A DNA stretch of 64,000 nucleotides. Source: Hexactinellida sp. DTS-2022 (Eukaryota; Porifera; Hexactinellida). This document shows, piece by piece, positions 25,613 through 40,248 of this stretch. A model generated the notes under the pieces. It saw only the letters and a list, made by a program, of their open reading frames with translations, made no database searches and was not told where the DNA came from. Within the stretch, counting starts at the first letter, position 1. Each line of letters starts with the position of its first letter. The stretch covers positions 124,001-188,000 of the forward strand of contig JAPNXP010000016.1 of the NCBI GenBank assembly GCA_028753945.1, read 5' to 3'. The position numbers and the translations under genes are program-made.

Positions 25613-28600
25613 ATTAACATGGAAGTGTTGTTGTCTGCACAAACTTGAACAGATTGTTACTCTAGTTGAAAGATATATAATAAATTCAAATTTCTTCATT
25701 AAAATCCGGAATGTCCAATTTAATTTCCAGAGGTGCAATTAATACATGTACACATTCGTTGATTGAAAGAATTCCGAATTTCTTCTATATTCACATGGAA
25801 GAGTGTTGTTTGTACAAATTTGAACTAGTTATTACTCAAGTGAAAGATATTTACTGATTTCAAATTACTTCATTTAATAATCCCCAAAGTCCAAATATAT
25901 TTCTAAATGAGCAATTAATGCATGAAGGACTTGTTAAATGTCGACAAAAGAATTTCCAGACATTAACATGGAAGTGTTGTTGTCTGCACTAACTTGAACA
26001 GATTGTTACTCTAGTTGAAAGATATATAATAAATTCAAATTTCTTCATTAAATTCCGGAATGTCCAATTTAATTTCCTAGTTGAAAGATATATAATAAAT
26101 TAAAATATATTATATATATTCCGAAAGTTCAATTTGATTTCCAGAGGTGCAATTAATAGATTAACACAGTCGCTGATCGAAAAGCTTACCAATGTCCAAA
26201 ACATCCACATTGTAGAATGTTCATTGGTCTAATTTGAACAGATCATCACTCTAGTTGAAACATATAAATATATTTAAATTTCTTCATTAAATTCCGGAAG
26301 TCCAATTTAACTTCCAGAGGTGCAATTAATACATTAACACATTCGTTGATTGAAAGAATTTCGATTTTCTTCTATATTCACATGGAAGAGTGTTGTTTGT
26401 ACTAATTTGTACTAGTTATTACTCAAGTTGAAAGATATTTACTGATTTCAAATTACTTCATTTAATAATCCCCAAAGTCCAAATATATTTCTAAATGAGC
26501 AATTAATGCATGAAGGACTTGTTAAATGTCGACAAAAGAATTTCCAGACATTAACATGGAAGTGTTGTTGTCTGCACTAACTTGAATAGATTGTTAAACT
26601 AGTTGAAAGATATATAATAAATTCAAATTTCTTCATTAAATTCCGGAATGTCCAATTTAATTTCCAGAGGTGCAATTAATACACTAACACATTCGTTGAT
26701 TGAAAGAATTCCGATTTTCTTCTATATTCACATGGAAGAGTGTTGTTTGTACTAATTTGTACTAGTTATTACTCAAGTTGAAAGATATTTACTGATTTCA
26801 AATTACTTCATTTAATAATCCCCAAAGTCCAAATATATTTCTAAATGAGCAATTAATGCATGAAGGACTTGTTAAATGTCGACAAAAGAATTTCCAGACA
26901 TTAACATGGAAGTGTTGTTGTCTGCACTAACTTGAATAGATTGTTAAACTAGTTGAAAGATATATAATAAATTCAAATTTCTTCATTAAATCCGGAATGT
27001 CCAATTTAATTTCCAGAGGTGCAATTAATACACTAACACATTCGTTGATTGAAAGAATTCCGATTTTCTTCTATATTCACATGGAAGAGTGTTGTTTGTA
27101 CTAATTTGTACTAGTTATTACTCAAGTTGAAAGATATTTACTGATTTCAAATTACTTCATTTAATAATCCCCAAAGTCCAAATATATTTCTAAATGAGCA
27201 ATTAATGCATGAAGGACTTGTTAAATGTCGACAAAAGAATTTCCAGACATTAACATGGAAGTGTTGTTGTCTGCACTAACTTGAATAGATTGTTAAACTA
27301 GTTGAAAGATATATAATAAATTCAAATTTCTTCATTAAATCCGGAATGTCCAATTTAATTTCCAGAGGTGCAATTAATACACTAACACATTCGTTGATTG
27401 AATGAATTCCGATTTTCTTCTATATTCACATGGAAGAGTGTTGGTTGGACTAATCTGAACTAGTTATTACTCAAGTTGAAAGATATTACTAATTTCAAAT
27501 TGCTTCATTTAATCCCCAAAGTCCAAACGAATGTCAAAATTAGCAAATAATGCATGAAGGACTTGTTAAATGTCGACAATAGAATTTCCAAACATTAAGA
27601 TGGAAGTTTGTTGTCTGCACTAACTTGAACAGATTGTTACTCTAGTTCAAAGATATATAATAAATGAAAATATATTATATATATTCCGAAAGTTCAAATT
27701 GATTTCCAGAGGTGCAATTAATAGATTAACACACTCGCTGATTGAAAAGCTAGCCAATGTCCAAAACATCCACATGGTAGAATGTTCATTGGTCTAATTT
27801 GACCAGATTATCACTCTAGTTGAAAGATATATATAAATTCAAATTTCTTCATTAAATTCCGGAAGTCCAATTTAACTTCCAGAGGTGCAATTAATACATT
27901 AACACATTCGTTGATTGAAAGAATTTCGATTTTCTTCTATATTCACATGGAAGAGTGTTGTTTGTACAAATTTGAACTAGTTATTACTCAAGTGAAAGAT
28001 ATTTACTGATTTCAAATTACTTCATTTAATAATCCCCAAAGTCCAAATATATTTCTAAATGAGCAATTAATGCATGAAGGACTTGTTAAATGTCGACAAA
28101 AGAATTTCCAGACATTAACATGGAAGTGTTGTTGTCTGCACTAACTTGAACAGATTGTTACTCTAGTTGAAAGATATATAATAAATTCAAATTTCTTCAT
28201 TAAATTCCGGAATGTCCAATTTAATTTCCTAGTTGAAAGATATATAATAAATTAAAATATATTATATATATTCCGAAAGTTCAATTTGATTTCCAGAGGT
28301 GCAATTAATAGATTAACACACTCGCTGATTGAAAAGCTTACCAATGTCCAAAACATCCACATGGTAGAATGTTCATTGGTCTAATTTGAACAGATTATCA
28401 CTCTAGTTGAAATATTTAAATAAATTCAAATTTCTTCATTAAATTCAGGAAGTCCAATTTAACTTCCAGAGGTGCAATTAATACATTAACACATTCGTTG
28501 ATTGAAAGAATTTCGATTTTCTTCTATATTCACATGGAAGAGTGTTGTTTGTACTAATTTGAACTAGTTATTACTCAATTTGAAAGATATTTACTGATTT

Positions 28601-28701
28601 CAAATTACTTCATTTAATAATCCCCAAAGTCCAAAAATATTTCTAAATGAGCAATTATTGCATGAAGGACTTGTTAAATGTCGACAAAAGAATTTCCAGA
28701 C
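25613..28701. repeat. 3089-bp HOR copy, 17 monomers, D-T-D-D-P-T
   Basis: It begins with the CACAAAC / AAAATCC version of monomer a. The last 2153 bp repeat 23460-25612 and the first 936 bp repeat 28702-29637. Shared single-base variants (GAATGAATTCC, CTAATCTGAAC, CCAAAAATATTTC) fix the alignment at a spacing of 3089 bp. Confidence 0.84.
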
Positions 28702-31700
28702 ATTAACATGGAAGTGTTGTTGTCTGCACAAACTTGAACAGATTGTTACTCTAGTTGAAAGATATATAATAAATTCAAATTTCTTCATTAAAATCCGGAA
28801 TGTCCAATTTAATTTCCAGAGGTGCAATTAATACATGTACACATTCGTTGATTGAAAGAATTCCGAATTTCTTCTATATTCACATGGAAGAGTGTTGTTT
28901 GTACAAATTTGAACTAGTTATTACTCAAGTGAAAGATATTTACTGATTTCAAATTACTTCATTTAATAATCCCCAAAGTCCAAATATATTTCTAAATGAG
29001 CAATTAATGCATGAAGGACTTGTTAAATGTCGACAAAAGAATTTCCAGACATTAACATGGAAGTGTTGTTGTCTGCACTAACTTGAACAGATTGTTACTC
29101 TAGTTGAAAGATATATAATAAATTCAAATTTCTTCATTAAATTCCGGAATGTCCAATTTAATTTCCTAGTTGAAAGATATATAATAAATTAAAATATATT
29201 ATATATATTCCGAAAGTTCAATTTGATTTCCAGAGGTGCAATTAATAGATTAACACAGTCGCTGATTGAAAAGCTTACCAATGTCCAAAACATCCACATT
29301 GTAGAATGTTCATTGGTCTAATTTGAACAGATCATCACTCTAGTTGAAACATATAAATATATTTAAATTTCTTCATTAAATTCCGGAAGTCCAATTTAAC
29401 TTCCAGAGGTGCAATTAATACATTAACACATTCGTTGATTGAAAGAATTTCGATTTTCTTCTATATTCACATGGAAGAGTGTTGTTTGTACTAATTTGTA
29501 CTAGTTATTACTCAAGTTGAAAGATATTTACTGATTTCAAATTACTTCATTTAATAATCCCCAAAGTCCAAATATATTTCTAAATGAGCAATTAATGCAT
29601 GAAGGACTTGTTAAATGTCGACAAAAGAATTTCCAGACATTAACATGGAAGTGTTGTTGTCTGCACTAACTTGAATAGATTGTTACTCTAGTTGAAAGAT
29701 ATATAATAAATTCAAATTTCTTCATTAAATTCCGGAATGTCCAATTTAATTTCCAGAGGTGCAATTAATACACTAACACATTCGTTGATTGAAAGAATTC
29801 CGATTTTCTTCTATATTCACATGGAAGAGTGTTGGTTGGACTAATTTGAACTAGTTATTACTCAAGTTGAAAGATATTACTAATTTCAAATTGCTTCATT
29901 TAATCCCCAAAGTCCAAACGAATGTCAAAATTAGCAAATAATGCATGAAGGACTTGTTAAATGTCGACAATAGAATTTCCAAACATTAAGATGGAAGTTT
30001 GTTGTCTGCACTAACTTGAACAGTTTGTTACTCTAGTTCAAAGATATATAATAAATGAAAATATATTATATATATTCCGAAAGTTCAAATTGATTTCCAG
30101 AGGTGCAATTAATAGATTAACACACTCGCTGATTGAAAAGCTTACCAATGTCCAAAACATCCACATGGTAGAATGCTCATTGGTCTAATTTGAACAGATT
30201 ATCACTCTAGTTGAAAGATATAAATAAATTTAAATTTCTTCATTAAATTCCGGAAGTCCAATTTTACTTCCAGAGGTGCAATTAATACATTAACACATTC
30301 GTTGTTTGAAAGAATTTCGATTTTCTTCTATATTCACATGCAAGAGTGTTGTTTGTACTAATTTGTACTAGTTATTACTCAAGTTGAAAGATATTTACTG
30401 ATTTCAAAATACTTCATTTAATAATCCCCAAAGTCCAAATATATTTCTAAATGAGCAATTAATGCATGAAGGACTTGTTAAATGTCGACAAAAGAATTTC
30501 CAGACATTAACATGGAAGTGTTGTTGTCTGCACTAACTTGAATAGATTGTTACTCTAGTTGAAAGATATATAATAAATTCAAATTTCTTCATTAAATTCC
30601 GGAATGTCCAATTTAATTTCCAGAGGTGCAATTAATACACTAACACATTCGTTGATTGAAAGAATTCCGATTTTCTTCTATATTCACATGGAAGAGTGTT
30701 GGTTGGACTAATTTGAACTAGTTATTACTCAAGTTGAAAGATATTACTAATTTCAAATTGCTTCATTTAATCCCCAAAGTCCAAACGAATGTCAAAATTA
30801 GCAAATAATGCATGAAGGACTTGTTAAATGTCGACAATAGAATTTCCAAACATTAAGATGGAAGTTTGTTGTCTGCACTAACTTGAACAGATTGTTACTC
30901 TAGTTCAAAGATATATAATAAATGAAAATATATTATATATATTCCGAAAGTTCAAATTGATTTCCAGAGGTGCAATTAATAGATTAACACACTCGCTGAT
31001 TGAAAAGCTAGCCAATGTCCAAAACATCCACATGGTAGAATGTTCATTGGTCTAATTTGACCAGATTATCACTCTAGTTGAAAGATATATATAAATTCAA
31101 ATTTCTTCATTAAATTCCGGAAGTCCAATTTAACTTCCAGAGGTGCAATTAATACATTAACACATTCGTTGATTGAAAGAATTTCGATTTTCTTCTATAT
31201 TCACATGGAAGAGTGTTGTTTGTACAAATTTGAACTAGTTATTACTCAAGTGAAAGATATTTACTGATTTCAAATTACTTCATTTAATAATCCCCAAAGT
31301 CCAAATATATTTCTAAATGAGCAATTAATGCATGAAGGACTTGTTAAATGTCGACAAAAGAATTTCCAGACATTAACATGGAAGTGTTGTTGTCTGCACT
31401 AACTTGAACAGATTGTTACTCTAGTTGAAAGATATATAATAAATTCAAATTTCTTCATTAAATTCCGGAATGTCCAATTTAATTTCCTAGTTGAAAGATA
31501 TATAATAAATTAAAATATATTATATATATTCCGAAAGTTCAATTTGATTTCCAGAGGTGCAATTAATAGATTAACACACTCGCTGATTGAAAAGCTTACC
31601 AATGTCCAAAACATCCACATGGTAGAATGTTCATTGGTCTAATTTGAACAGATTATCACTCTAGTTGAAATATTTAAATAAATTCAAATTTCTTCATTAA

Positions 31701-31959
31701 ATTCAGGAAGTCCAATTTAACTTCCAGAGGTGCAATTAATACATTAACACATTCGTTGATTGAAAGAATTTCGATTTTCTTCTATATTCACATGGAAGAG
31801 TGTTGTTTGTACTAATTTGAACTAGTTATTACTCAATTTGAAAGATATTTACTGATTTCAAATTACTTCATTTAATAATCCCCAAAGTCCAAAAATATTT
31901 CTAAATGAGCAATTATTGCATGAAGGACTTGTTAAATGTCGACAAAAGAATTTCCAGAC
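28702..31959. repeat. 3258-bp HOR copy, 18 monomers, D-T-P-P-T
   Basis: It starts like the copy at 25613 but continues with two P modules instead of D-D-P. The first P carries new variants: GAACAGTTTGTTACTC in A'' (30021), GAATGCTCATTGG in C and CATGCAAGAGTG in B. These recur at +3258 bp and seed the P-like modules of the following region. Confidence 0.84.
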
Positions 31960-33763
31960 ATTAACATGGAAGTGTTGTTGTCTGCACAAACTTGAACAGA
32001 TTGTTACTCTAGTTGAAAGATATATAATAAATTCAAATTTCTTCATTAAAATCCGGAATGTCCAATTTAATTTCCAGAGGTGCAATTAATACATGTACAC
32101 ATTCGTTGATTGAAAGAATTCCGAATTTCTTCTATATTCACATGGAAGAGTGTTGTTTGTACAAATTTGAACTAGTTATTACTCAAGTGAAAGATATTTA
32201 CTGATTTCAAATTACTTCATTTAATAATCCCCAAAGTCCAAATATATTTCTAAATGAGCAATTAATGCATGAAGGACTTGTTAAATGTCGACAAAAGAAT
32301 TTCCAGACATTAACATGGAAGTGTTGTTGTCTGCACTAACTTGAACAGATTGTTACTCTAGTTGAAAGATATATAATAAATTCAAATTTCTTCATTAAAT
32401 TCCGGAATGTCCAATTTAATTTCCTAGTTGAAAGATATATAATAAATTAAAATATATTATATATATTCCGAAAGTTCAATTTGATTTCCAGAGGTGCAAT
32501 TAATAGATTAACACAGTCGCTGATTGAAAAGCTTACCAATGTCCAAAACATCCACATTGTAGAATGTTCATTGGTCTAATTTGAACAGATCATCACTCTA
32601 GTTGAAACATATAAATATATTTAAATTTCTTCATTAAATTCCGGAAGTCCAATTTAACTTCCAGAGGTGCAATTAATACATTAACACATTCGTTGATTGA
32701 AAGAATTTCGATTTTCTTCTATATTCACATGGAAGAGTGTTGTTTGTACTAATTTGTACTAGTTATTACTCAAGTTGAAAGATATTTACTGATTTCAAAT
32801 TACTTCATTTAATAATCCCCAAAGTCCAAATATATTTCTAAATGAGCAATTAATGCATGAAGGACTTGTTAAATGTCGACAAAAGAATTTCCAGACATTA
32901 ACATGGAAGTGTTGTTGTCTGCACTAACTTGAATAGATTGTTACTCTAGTTGAAAGATATATAATAAATTCAAATTTCTTCATTAAATTCCGGAATGTCC
33001 AATTTAATTTCCAGAGGTGCAATTAATACACTAACACATTCGTTGATTGAAAGAATTCCGATTTTCTTCTATATTCACATGGAAGAGTGTTGGTTGGACT
33101 AATTTGAACTAGTTATTACTCAAGTTGAAAGATATTACTAATTTCAAATTGCTTCATTTAATCCCCAAAGTCCAAACGAATGTCAAAATTAGCAAATAAT
33201 GCATGAAGGACTTGTTAAATGTCGACAATAGAATTTCCAAACATTAAGATGGAAGTTTGTTGTCTGCACTAACTTGAACAGTTTGTTACTCTAGTTCAAA
33301 GATATATAATAAATGAAAATATATTATATATATTCCGAAAGTTCAAATTGATTTCCAGAGGTGCAATTAATAGATTAACACACTCGCTGATTGAAAAGCT
33401 TACCAATGTCCAAAACATCCACATGGTAGAATGCTCATTGGTCTAATTTGAACAGATTATCACTCTAGTTGAAAGATATAAATAAATTTAAATTTCTTCA
33501 TTAAATTCCGGAAGTCCAATTTTACTTCCAGAGGTGCAATTAATACATTAACACATTCGTTGTTTGAAAGAATTTCGATTTTCTTCTATATTCACATGCA
33601 AGAGTGTTGTTTGTACTAATTTGTACTAGTTATTACTCAAGTTGAAAGATATTTACTGATTTCAAAATACTTCATTTAATAATCCCCAAAGTCCAAATAT
33701 ATTTCTAAATGAGCAATTAATGCATGAAGGACTTGTTAAATGTCGACAAAAGAATTTCCAAAC
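31960..33763. repeat. D-T-P unit (~1804 bp), last of the left family
   Basis: This matches the beginning of the copy at 28702, including CAGTTTGTTACTC (33279) and CATGCAAGAGTG. After it the a monomer changes to CATGGAAGTGTGTTG with CCAGAGTTGCAAT, and the strict D/T/P pattern loosens. Confidence 0.78.
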
Positions 33764-36362
33764 ATTAACATGGAAGTGTGTTGTCTGCACTAACTTGAAC
33801 AGATTGTTACTCTAGTTGAAAGATATATAATAAATTCAAATTTCTTCATTAAATTCCGGAATGTCCAATTTAATTTCCAGAGTTGCAATTAATACATTAA
33901 CACATTCGTTGATTGAAAGAATTCCGAATTTCTTCTATATTCACATGGAAGAGTGTTGGTTGGACTAATTTGAACTAGTTATTACTCAAGTTGAAAGATA
34001 TTACTTATTTCAAATTACTTCATTTAATCCCCAAAGTCCAAACGAATGTCAAAATTAGCAAATAATGCATGAAGGAATTGTTAAATGTCGACAAAAGAAT
34101 TTCCAAACATTAACATGGAAGTGTGTTGTCTGCACTAACTTGAACAGATTGTTACTCTAGTTGAAAGATATATAATAAATTAAAATATATTATATATATT
34201 CCGAAAGTTCAAATTGATTTCCAGAGGTGCAATTAATAGATTAACACATTCGCTGATTGAAAAACTTACCAATGTCCAAAACATCCACATGGTAGAATGT
34301 TCATTGGTCTAATTTGAACAGATTATCACTCTAGTTGAAAGATTTAAATATATTCAAATTTCTTCATTAAATTCAGGAAGTCCAATTTAACTTCCAGAGG
34401 TGCAATTAATACATTAACACACTCGTTGATTGAAAGAATTTCGATTTTCTTCTATATTCACATGGAAGAGTGTTGTTTGTACTAATTTGTACTAGTTATT
34501 ACTCAAGTTGAAAGATATTTACTGATTTCAAATTACTTCATTTAATAATCCCCAAAGTCCAAATATATTTCTAAATGAGCAATTAATGCATGAAGGACTT
34601 GTTAAATGTCGACAAAAGAATTTCCAGACATTAACATGGAAGTGTTGTTGTCTGCACTAACTTGAATAGATTGTTACTCTAGTTGAAAGATATATAATAA
34701 ATTCAAATTTCTTCATTAAATTCCGGAATGTCCAATTTAATTTCCAGAGGTGCAATTAATACACTAACACATTCGTTGATTGAAAGAATTCCGATTTTCT
34801 TCTATATTCACATGGAAGAGTGTTGGTTGGACTAATTTGAACTAGTTATTACTCAAGTTGAAAGATATTACTAATTTCAAATTGCTTCATTTAATCCCCA
34901 AAGTCCAAACGAATGTCAAAATTAGCAAATAATGCATGAAGGACTTGTTAAATGTCGACAATAGAATTTCCAAACATTAAGATGGAAGTTTGTTGTCTGC
35001 ACTAACTTGAACAGTTTGTTACTCTAGTTCAAAGATATATAATAAATGAAAATATATTATATATATTCCGAAAGTTCAAATTGATTTCCAGAGGTGCAAT
35101 TAATAGATTAACACACTCGCTGATTGAAAAGCTTACCAATGTCCAAAACATCCACATGGTAGAATGCTCATTGGTCTAATTTGAACAGATTATCACTCTA
35201 GTTGAAAGATATAAATAAATTTAAATTTCTTCATTAAATTCCGGAAGTCCAATTTTACTTCCAGAGGTGCAATTAATACATTAACACATTCGTTGTTTGA
35301 AAGAATTTCGATTTTCTTCTATATTCACATGCAAGAGTGTTGTTTGTACTAATTTGTACTAGTTATTACTCAAGTTGAAAGATATTTACTGATTTCAAAA
35401 TACTTCATTTAATAATCCCCAAAGTCCAAATATATTTCTAAATGAGCAATTAATGCATGAAGGACTTGTTAAATGTCGACAAAAGAATTTCCAAACATTA
35501 ACATGGAAGTGTGTTGTCTGCACTAACTTGAACAGATTGTTACTCTAGTTGAAAGATATATAATAAATTCAAATTTCTTCATTAAATTCCGGAATGTCCA
35601 ATTTAATTTCCAGAGTTGCAATTAATACATTAACACATTCATTGATTGAAAGAATTCCGAATTTCTTCTATATTCACATGGAAGAGTGTTGGTTGGACTA
35701 ATTTGAACTAGTTATTACTCAAGTTGAAAGATATTACTTATTTCAAATTACTTCATTTAATCCCCAAAGTCCAAACGAATGTCAAAATTAGCAAATAATG
35801 CATGAAGGAATTGTTAAATGTCGACAAAAGAATTTCCAAACATTAACATGGAAGTGTGTTGTCTGCACTAACTTGAACAGATTGTTACTCTAGTTGAAAG
35901 ATATATAATAAATTAAAATATATTATATATATTCCGAAAGTTCAAATTGATTTCCAGAGGTGCAATTAATAGATTAACACATTCGCTGATTGAAAAACTT
36001 ACCAATGTCCAAAACATCCACATGGTAGAATGTTCATTGGTCTAATTTGAACAGATTATCACTCTAGTTGAAAGATTTAAATATATTCAAATTTCTTCAT
36101 TAAATTCAGGAAGTCCAATTTAACTTCCAGAGGTGCAATTAATACATTAACACACTCGTTGATTGAAAGAATTTCGATTTTCTTCTATATTCACATGGAA
36201 GAGTGTAGTTTGTACTAATTTGAACTAGTTATTACTCAAGTTGAAAGATATTTACTAATTTCAAATTACTTCATTTAATAATCCCCAAAGTCCAAATATA
36301 TTTCTAAATGAGCAATTTTTGCATGAAGGACTTGTTAAATGTCGACAAAAGAATTTCCAGAC
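33764..36362. repeat. Three P-like pentamers, 1733-bp dimer period
   Basis: Pentamers start at about 33764, 34630 and 35497 (866-867 bp each). Two kinds alternate. One has GATATTACTTATTTC in B and GATTTAAATATATTC in C. The other has CAGTTTGTTACTC and CATGCAAGAGTG. 33279 pairs with 35012 at 1733 bp, that is ten monomers. The a monomer of the first kind has CCAGAGTTGCAAT. Confidence 0.77.
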
Positions 36363-39300
36363 ATTAACATGGAAGTGTTGTTGCCTGCACAAACTTGAAC
36401 AGATTGTTACTCTAGTTGAAAGATATATAATAAATTCAACTTTCTTCATTAAATTCCGGAATGTCCAATTTAATTTCCAGAGGTGCAATTAATACATGTA
36501 CACATTCGTTGATTGAAAGAATTTCGATTTTCTTCTATATTCACATGGAAGAGTGTTGTTTGTACAAATTTGAACTAGTTATTACTCAAGTGAAAGATAT
36601 TTACTGATTTCAAATTACTTCATTTAATAATCCCCAAAGTCCAAATATATTTCTAAATGAGCAATTAATGCATGAAGGACTTGTTAAATGTCGACAAAAG
36701 AATTTCCAGACATTAACATGGAAGTGTTGTTGTCTGCACTAACTTGAACAGATTGTTACTCTAGTTGAAAGATATATAATAAATTCAAATTTCTTCATTA
36801 AATTCCGGAATGTCCAATTTAATTTCCTAGTTGAAAGATATATAATAAATTAAAATATATTATATATATTCCGAAAGTTCAATTTGATTTCAGAGGTGCA
36901 ATTAATAGATTAACACACTCGCTGATTGAAAAGCTAGCCAATGTCCAAAACATCCACATGGTAGAATGTTCATTGGTCTAATTTGAACAGATTATCACTC
37001 TAGTTGAAAGATATATATAAATTCAAATTTCTTCATTAAATTCCGGAAGTCCAATTTAAATTCCAGAGGTGCAATTAATACATTAACACATTCGTTGATT
37101 GAAAGAATTTCGATTTTCTTCTATATTCACATGGAAGAGTGTTGTTTGTACTAATTTGTACTAGTTATTACTCAAGTTGAAAGATATTTACTGATTTCAA
37201 ATTACTTCATTTAATAATCCCCAAAGTCCAAATATATTTCTAAATGAGCAATTAATGCATGAAGGACTTGTTAAATGTCGACAAAAGAATTTCCAGACAT
37301 TAACATGGAAGTGTTGTTGTCTGCACTAACTTGAACAGTAAGTTACTCTAGTTGAAAGATATATAATAAATTCAAATTTCTTCATTAAATTCCGGAATGT
37401 CCAATTTAATTTCCAGAGGTGCAATTAATACATTAACACATTCGTTGATTGAAATAATTTCGATTTTCTTCTATATTCACATGGAAGAGTGTTGTTTGTA
37501 CTAATTTGTACTAGTTATTACTCAAGTTGAAAGATATTTACTGATTTCAAATTACTTCATTTAATAATCCCCAAAGTCCAAATATATTTCTAAATGAGCA
37601 ATTAATGCATGAAGGACTTGTTAAATGTCGACAAAAGAATTTCCAGACATTAACATGGAAGTGTTGTTGTCTGCACTAACTTGAACAGTAAGTTACTCTA
37701 GTTGAAAGATATATAATAAATTCAAATTTCTTCATTAAATTCCGGAATGTCCAATTTAATTTCCAGAGGTGCAATTAATACATTAACACATTCGTTGATT
37801 GAAATAATTCCGATTTTCTTCTATATTCACATGGAAGAGTGTTGTTTGGACTAATTTGAATAGTTATTACTCAAGTTGAAAGATATTACTAATTTCAAAT
37901 TACTTCATTTAATCCCCAAAGTCCAAACGAATGTCAAAATTAGCAAATAATGCATGAAGGACATGTTAAATGTCGACAAAAGAATTTCCAAACATTAACA
38001 TGGAAGTGTGTTGTCTGCACTAACTTGAACAGATTGTTACTCTAGTTGAAAGATATATAATAAATTAAAATATATTATATATATTCCGAAAGTTCAATTT
38101 GATTTCCAGAGGTTCAATTAATAGATTAACACACTCGCTGATTGAAAAGCTTACCAATGTCCAAAACATCCACATGGTAGAAAGTTCATTGGTCTAATTT
38201 GAACAGATTATCACTCTAGTTGAAAGATTTAAATAAATTCAATTTTCTTCATTAAATTCAGGAAGTCCAATTTAACTTCCAGAGGTGCAATTAATACATT
38301 AACACATTCGTTGATTGAAAGTATTTCGATTTTCTTCTATATTCACATGGAAGAGTGTTGTTTGTACTAATTTGAACTAGTTATTACTCAATTTGAAAGA
38401 TATTTACTGATTTCAAATTACTTCATTTAATTATCCCCAAAGTCCAAATATATTTCTAAATGAGCAATTATTGCATGAAGGACTTGTTAAATGTCGACAA
38501 AAGAATTTCCAGACATTAACATGGAAGTGTTGTTGTCTGCACAAACTTGAACAGATTGTTACTCTAGTTGAAAGATATATAATAAATTCAAATTTCTTCA
38601 TTAAAATCCGGAATGTCCAATTTAATTTCCAGAGGTGCAATTAATACATGTACACATTCGTTGATTGAAAGAATTCCGAATTTCTTCTATATTCACATGG
38701 AAGAGTGTTGGTTGGACTAATTTGAACTAGTTATTACTCAAGTTGAAAGATATTACTTATTTCAAATTACTTCATTTAATCCCCAAAGTCCAAACGAATG
38801 TCAAAATTAGCAAATAATGCATGAAGGACTTGTTAAATGTCGACAAAAGAATTTCCAAACATTAACATGGAAGTGTGTTGTCTGCACTAACTTGAACAGA
38901 TTGTTACTCTAGTTGAAAGATATATAATAAATTAAAATATATTATATATATTCCGAAAGTTCAAATTGATTTCCAGAGGTGCAATTAATAGATTAACACA
39001 TTCGCTGATTGAAAAGCTTACCAATGTCCAAAACATCCACATGGTAGAATGTTCATTGGTCTAATTTGAACAGATTATCACTCTAGTTGAAAGATTTAAA
39101 TATATTCAAATTTCTTCATTAAATTCAGGAAGTCCAATTTAACTTCCAGAGGTGCAATTAATACATTAACACACTCGTTGATTGAAAGAATTTCGATTTT
39201 CTTCTATATTCACATGGAAGAGTGTAGTTTGTACTAATTTGAACTAGTTATTACTCAAGTTGAAAGATATTTACTAATTTCAAATTACTTCATTTAATAA

Positions 39301-40248
39301 TCCCCAAAGTACAAATATATTTCTAAATGAGCAATTTTTGCATGAAGGACTTGTTAAATGTCGACAAAAGAATTTCCAGACATTAACATGGAAGTGTTGT
39401 TGCCTGCACAAACTTGAACAGATTGTTACTCTAGGTGAAAGATATATAATAAATTCAAATTTCTTCATTAAATTCCGGAATGTCCAATTTAATTTCCAGA
39501 GGTGCAATTAATACATGTACACATTCGTTGATTGAAAGAATTCCGAATTTCTTCTATATTCACATGGAAGAGTGTTGTTTGGACTAATTTGAATAGTTAT
39601 TACTCAAGTTGAAAGATATTACTAATTTCAAATTACTTCATTTAATCCCCAAAGTCCAAACGAATGTCAAAATTAGCAAATAATGCATGAAGGACATGTT
39701 AAATGTCGACAAAAGAATTTCCAAACATTAACATGGAAGTGTGTTGTCTGCACTAACTTGAACAGATTGTTACTCTAGTTGAAAGATATATAATAAATTA
39801 AAATATATTATATATATTCCGAAAGTTCAATTTGATTTCCAGAGGTTCAATTAATAGATTAACACACTCGCTGATTGAAAAGCTTACCAATGTCCAAAAC
39901 ATCCACATGGTAGAAAGTTCATTGGTCTAATTTGAACAGATTATCACTCTAGTTGAAAGATTTAAATAAATTCAAATTTCTTCATTAAATTCAGGAAGTC
40001 CAATTTAACTTCCAGAGGTGCAATTAATACATTAACACATTCGTTGATTGAAAGTATTTCGATTTTCTTCTATATTCACATGGAAGAGTGTTGTTTGTAC
40101 TAATTTGAACTAGTTATTACTCAATTTGAAAGATATTTACTGATTTCAAATTACTTCATTTAATAATCCCCAAAGTCCAAATATATTTCTAAATGAGCAA
40201 ATAATGCATGAAGGACTTGTTAAATGTCGACAAAAGAATTTCCAAACA
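36363..40248. repeat. Mixed block: D, T, D and three P-like pentamers
   Basis: Approximate modules: D 36363-36711 (with TGCCTGCACAAAC), T 36712-37298, D 37299-37648 (with AACAGTAAGTTACTC, repeated at +350), then pentamers at 37649, 38515 and 39382. The markers ACATGTTAAATG, AGAGGTTCAATTAAT and GTAGAAAGTTC near 37960-38190 recur at +1733 bp. GAGTGTAGTTTG at 36201 recurs at 39220. This is the last T module (A' monomer) that I see in the window. Confidence 0.75.
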
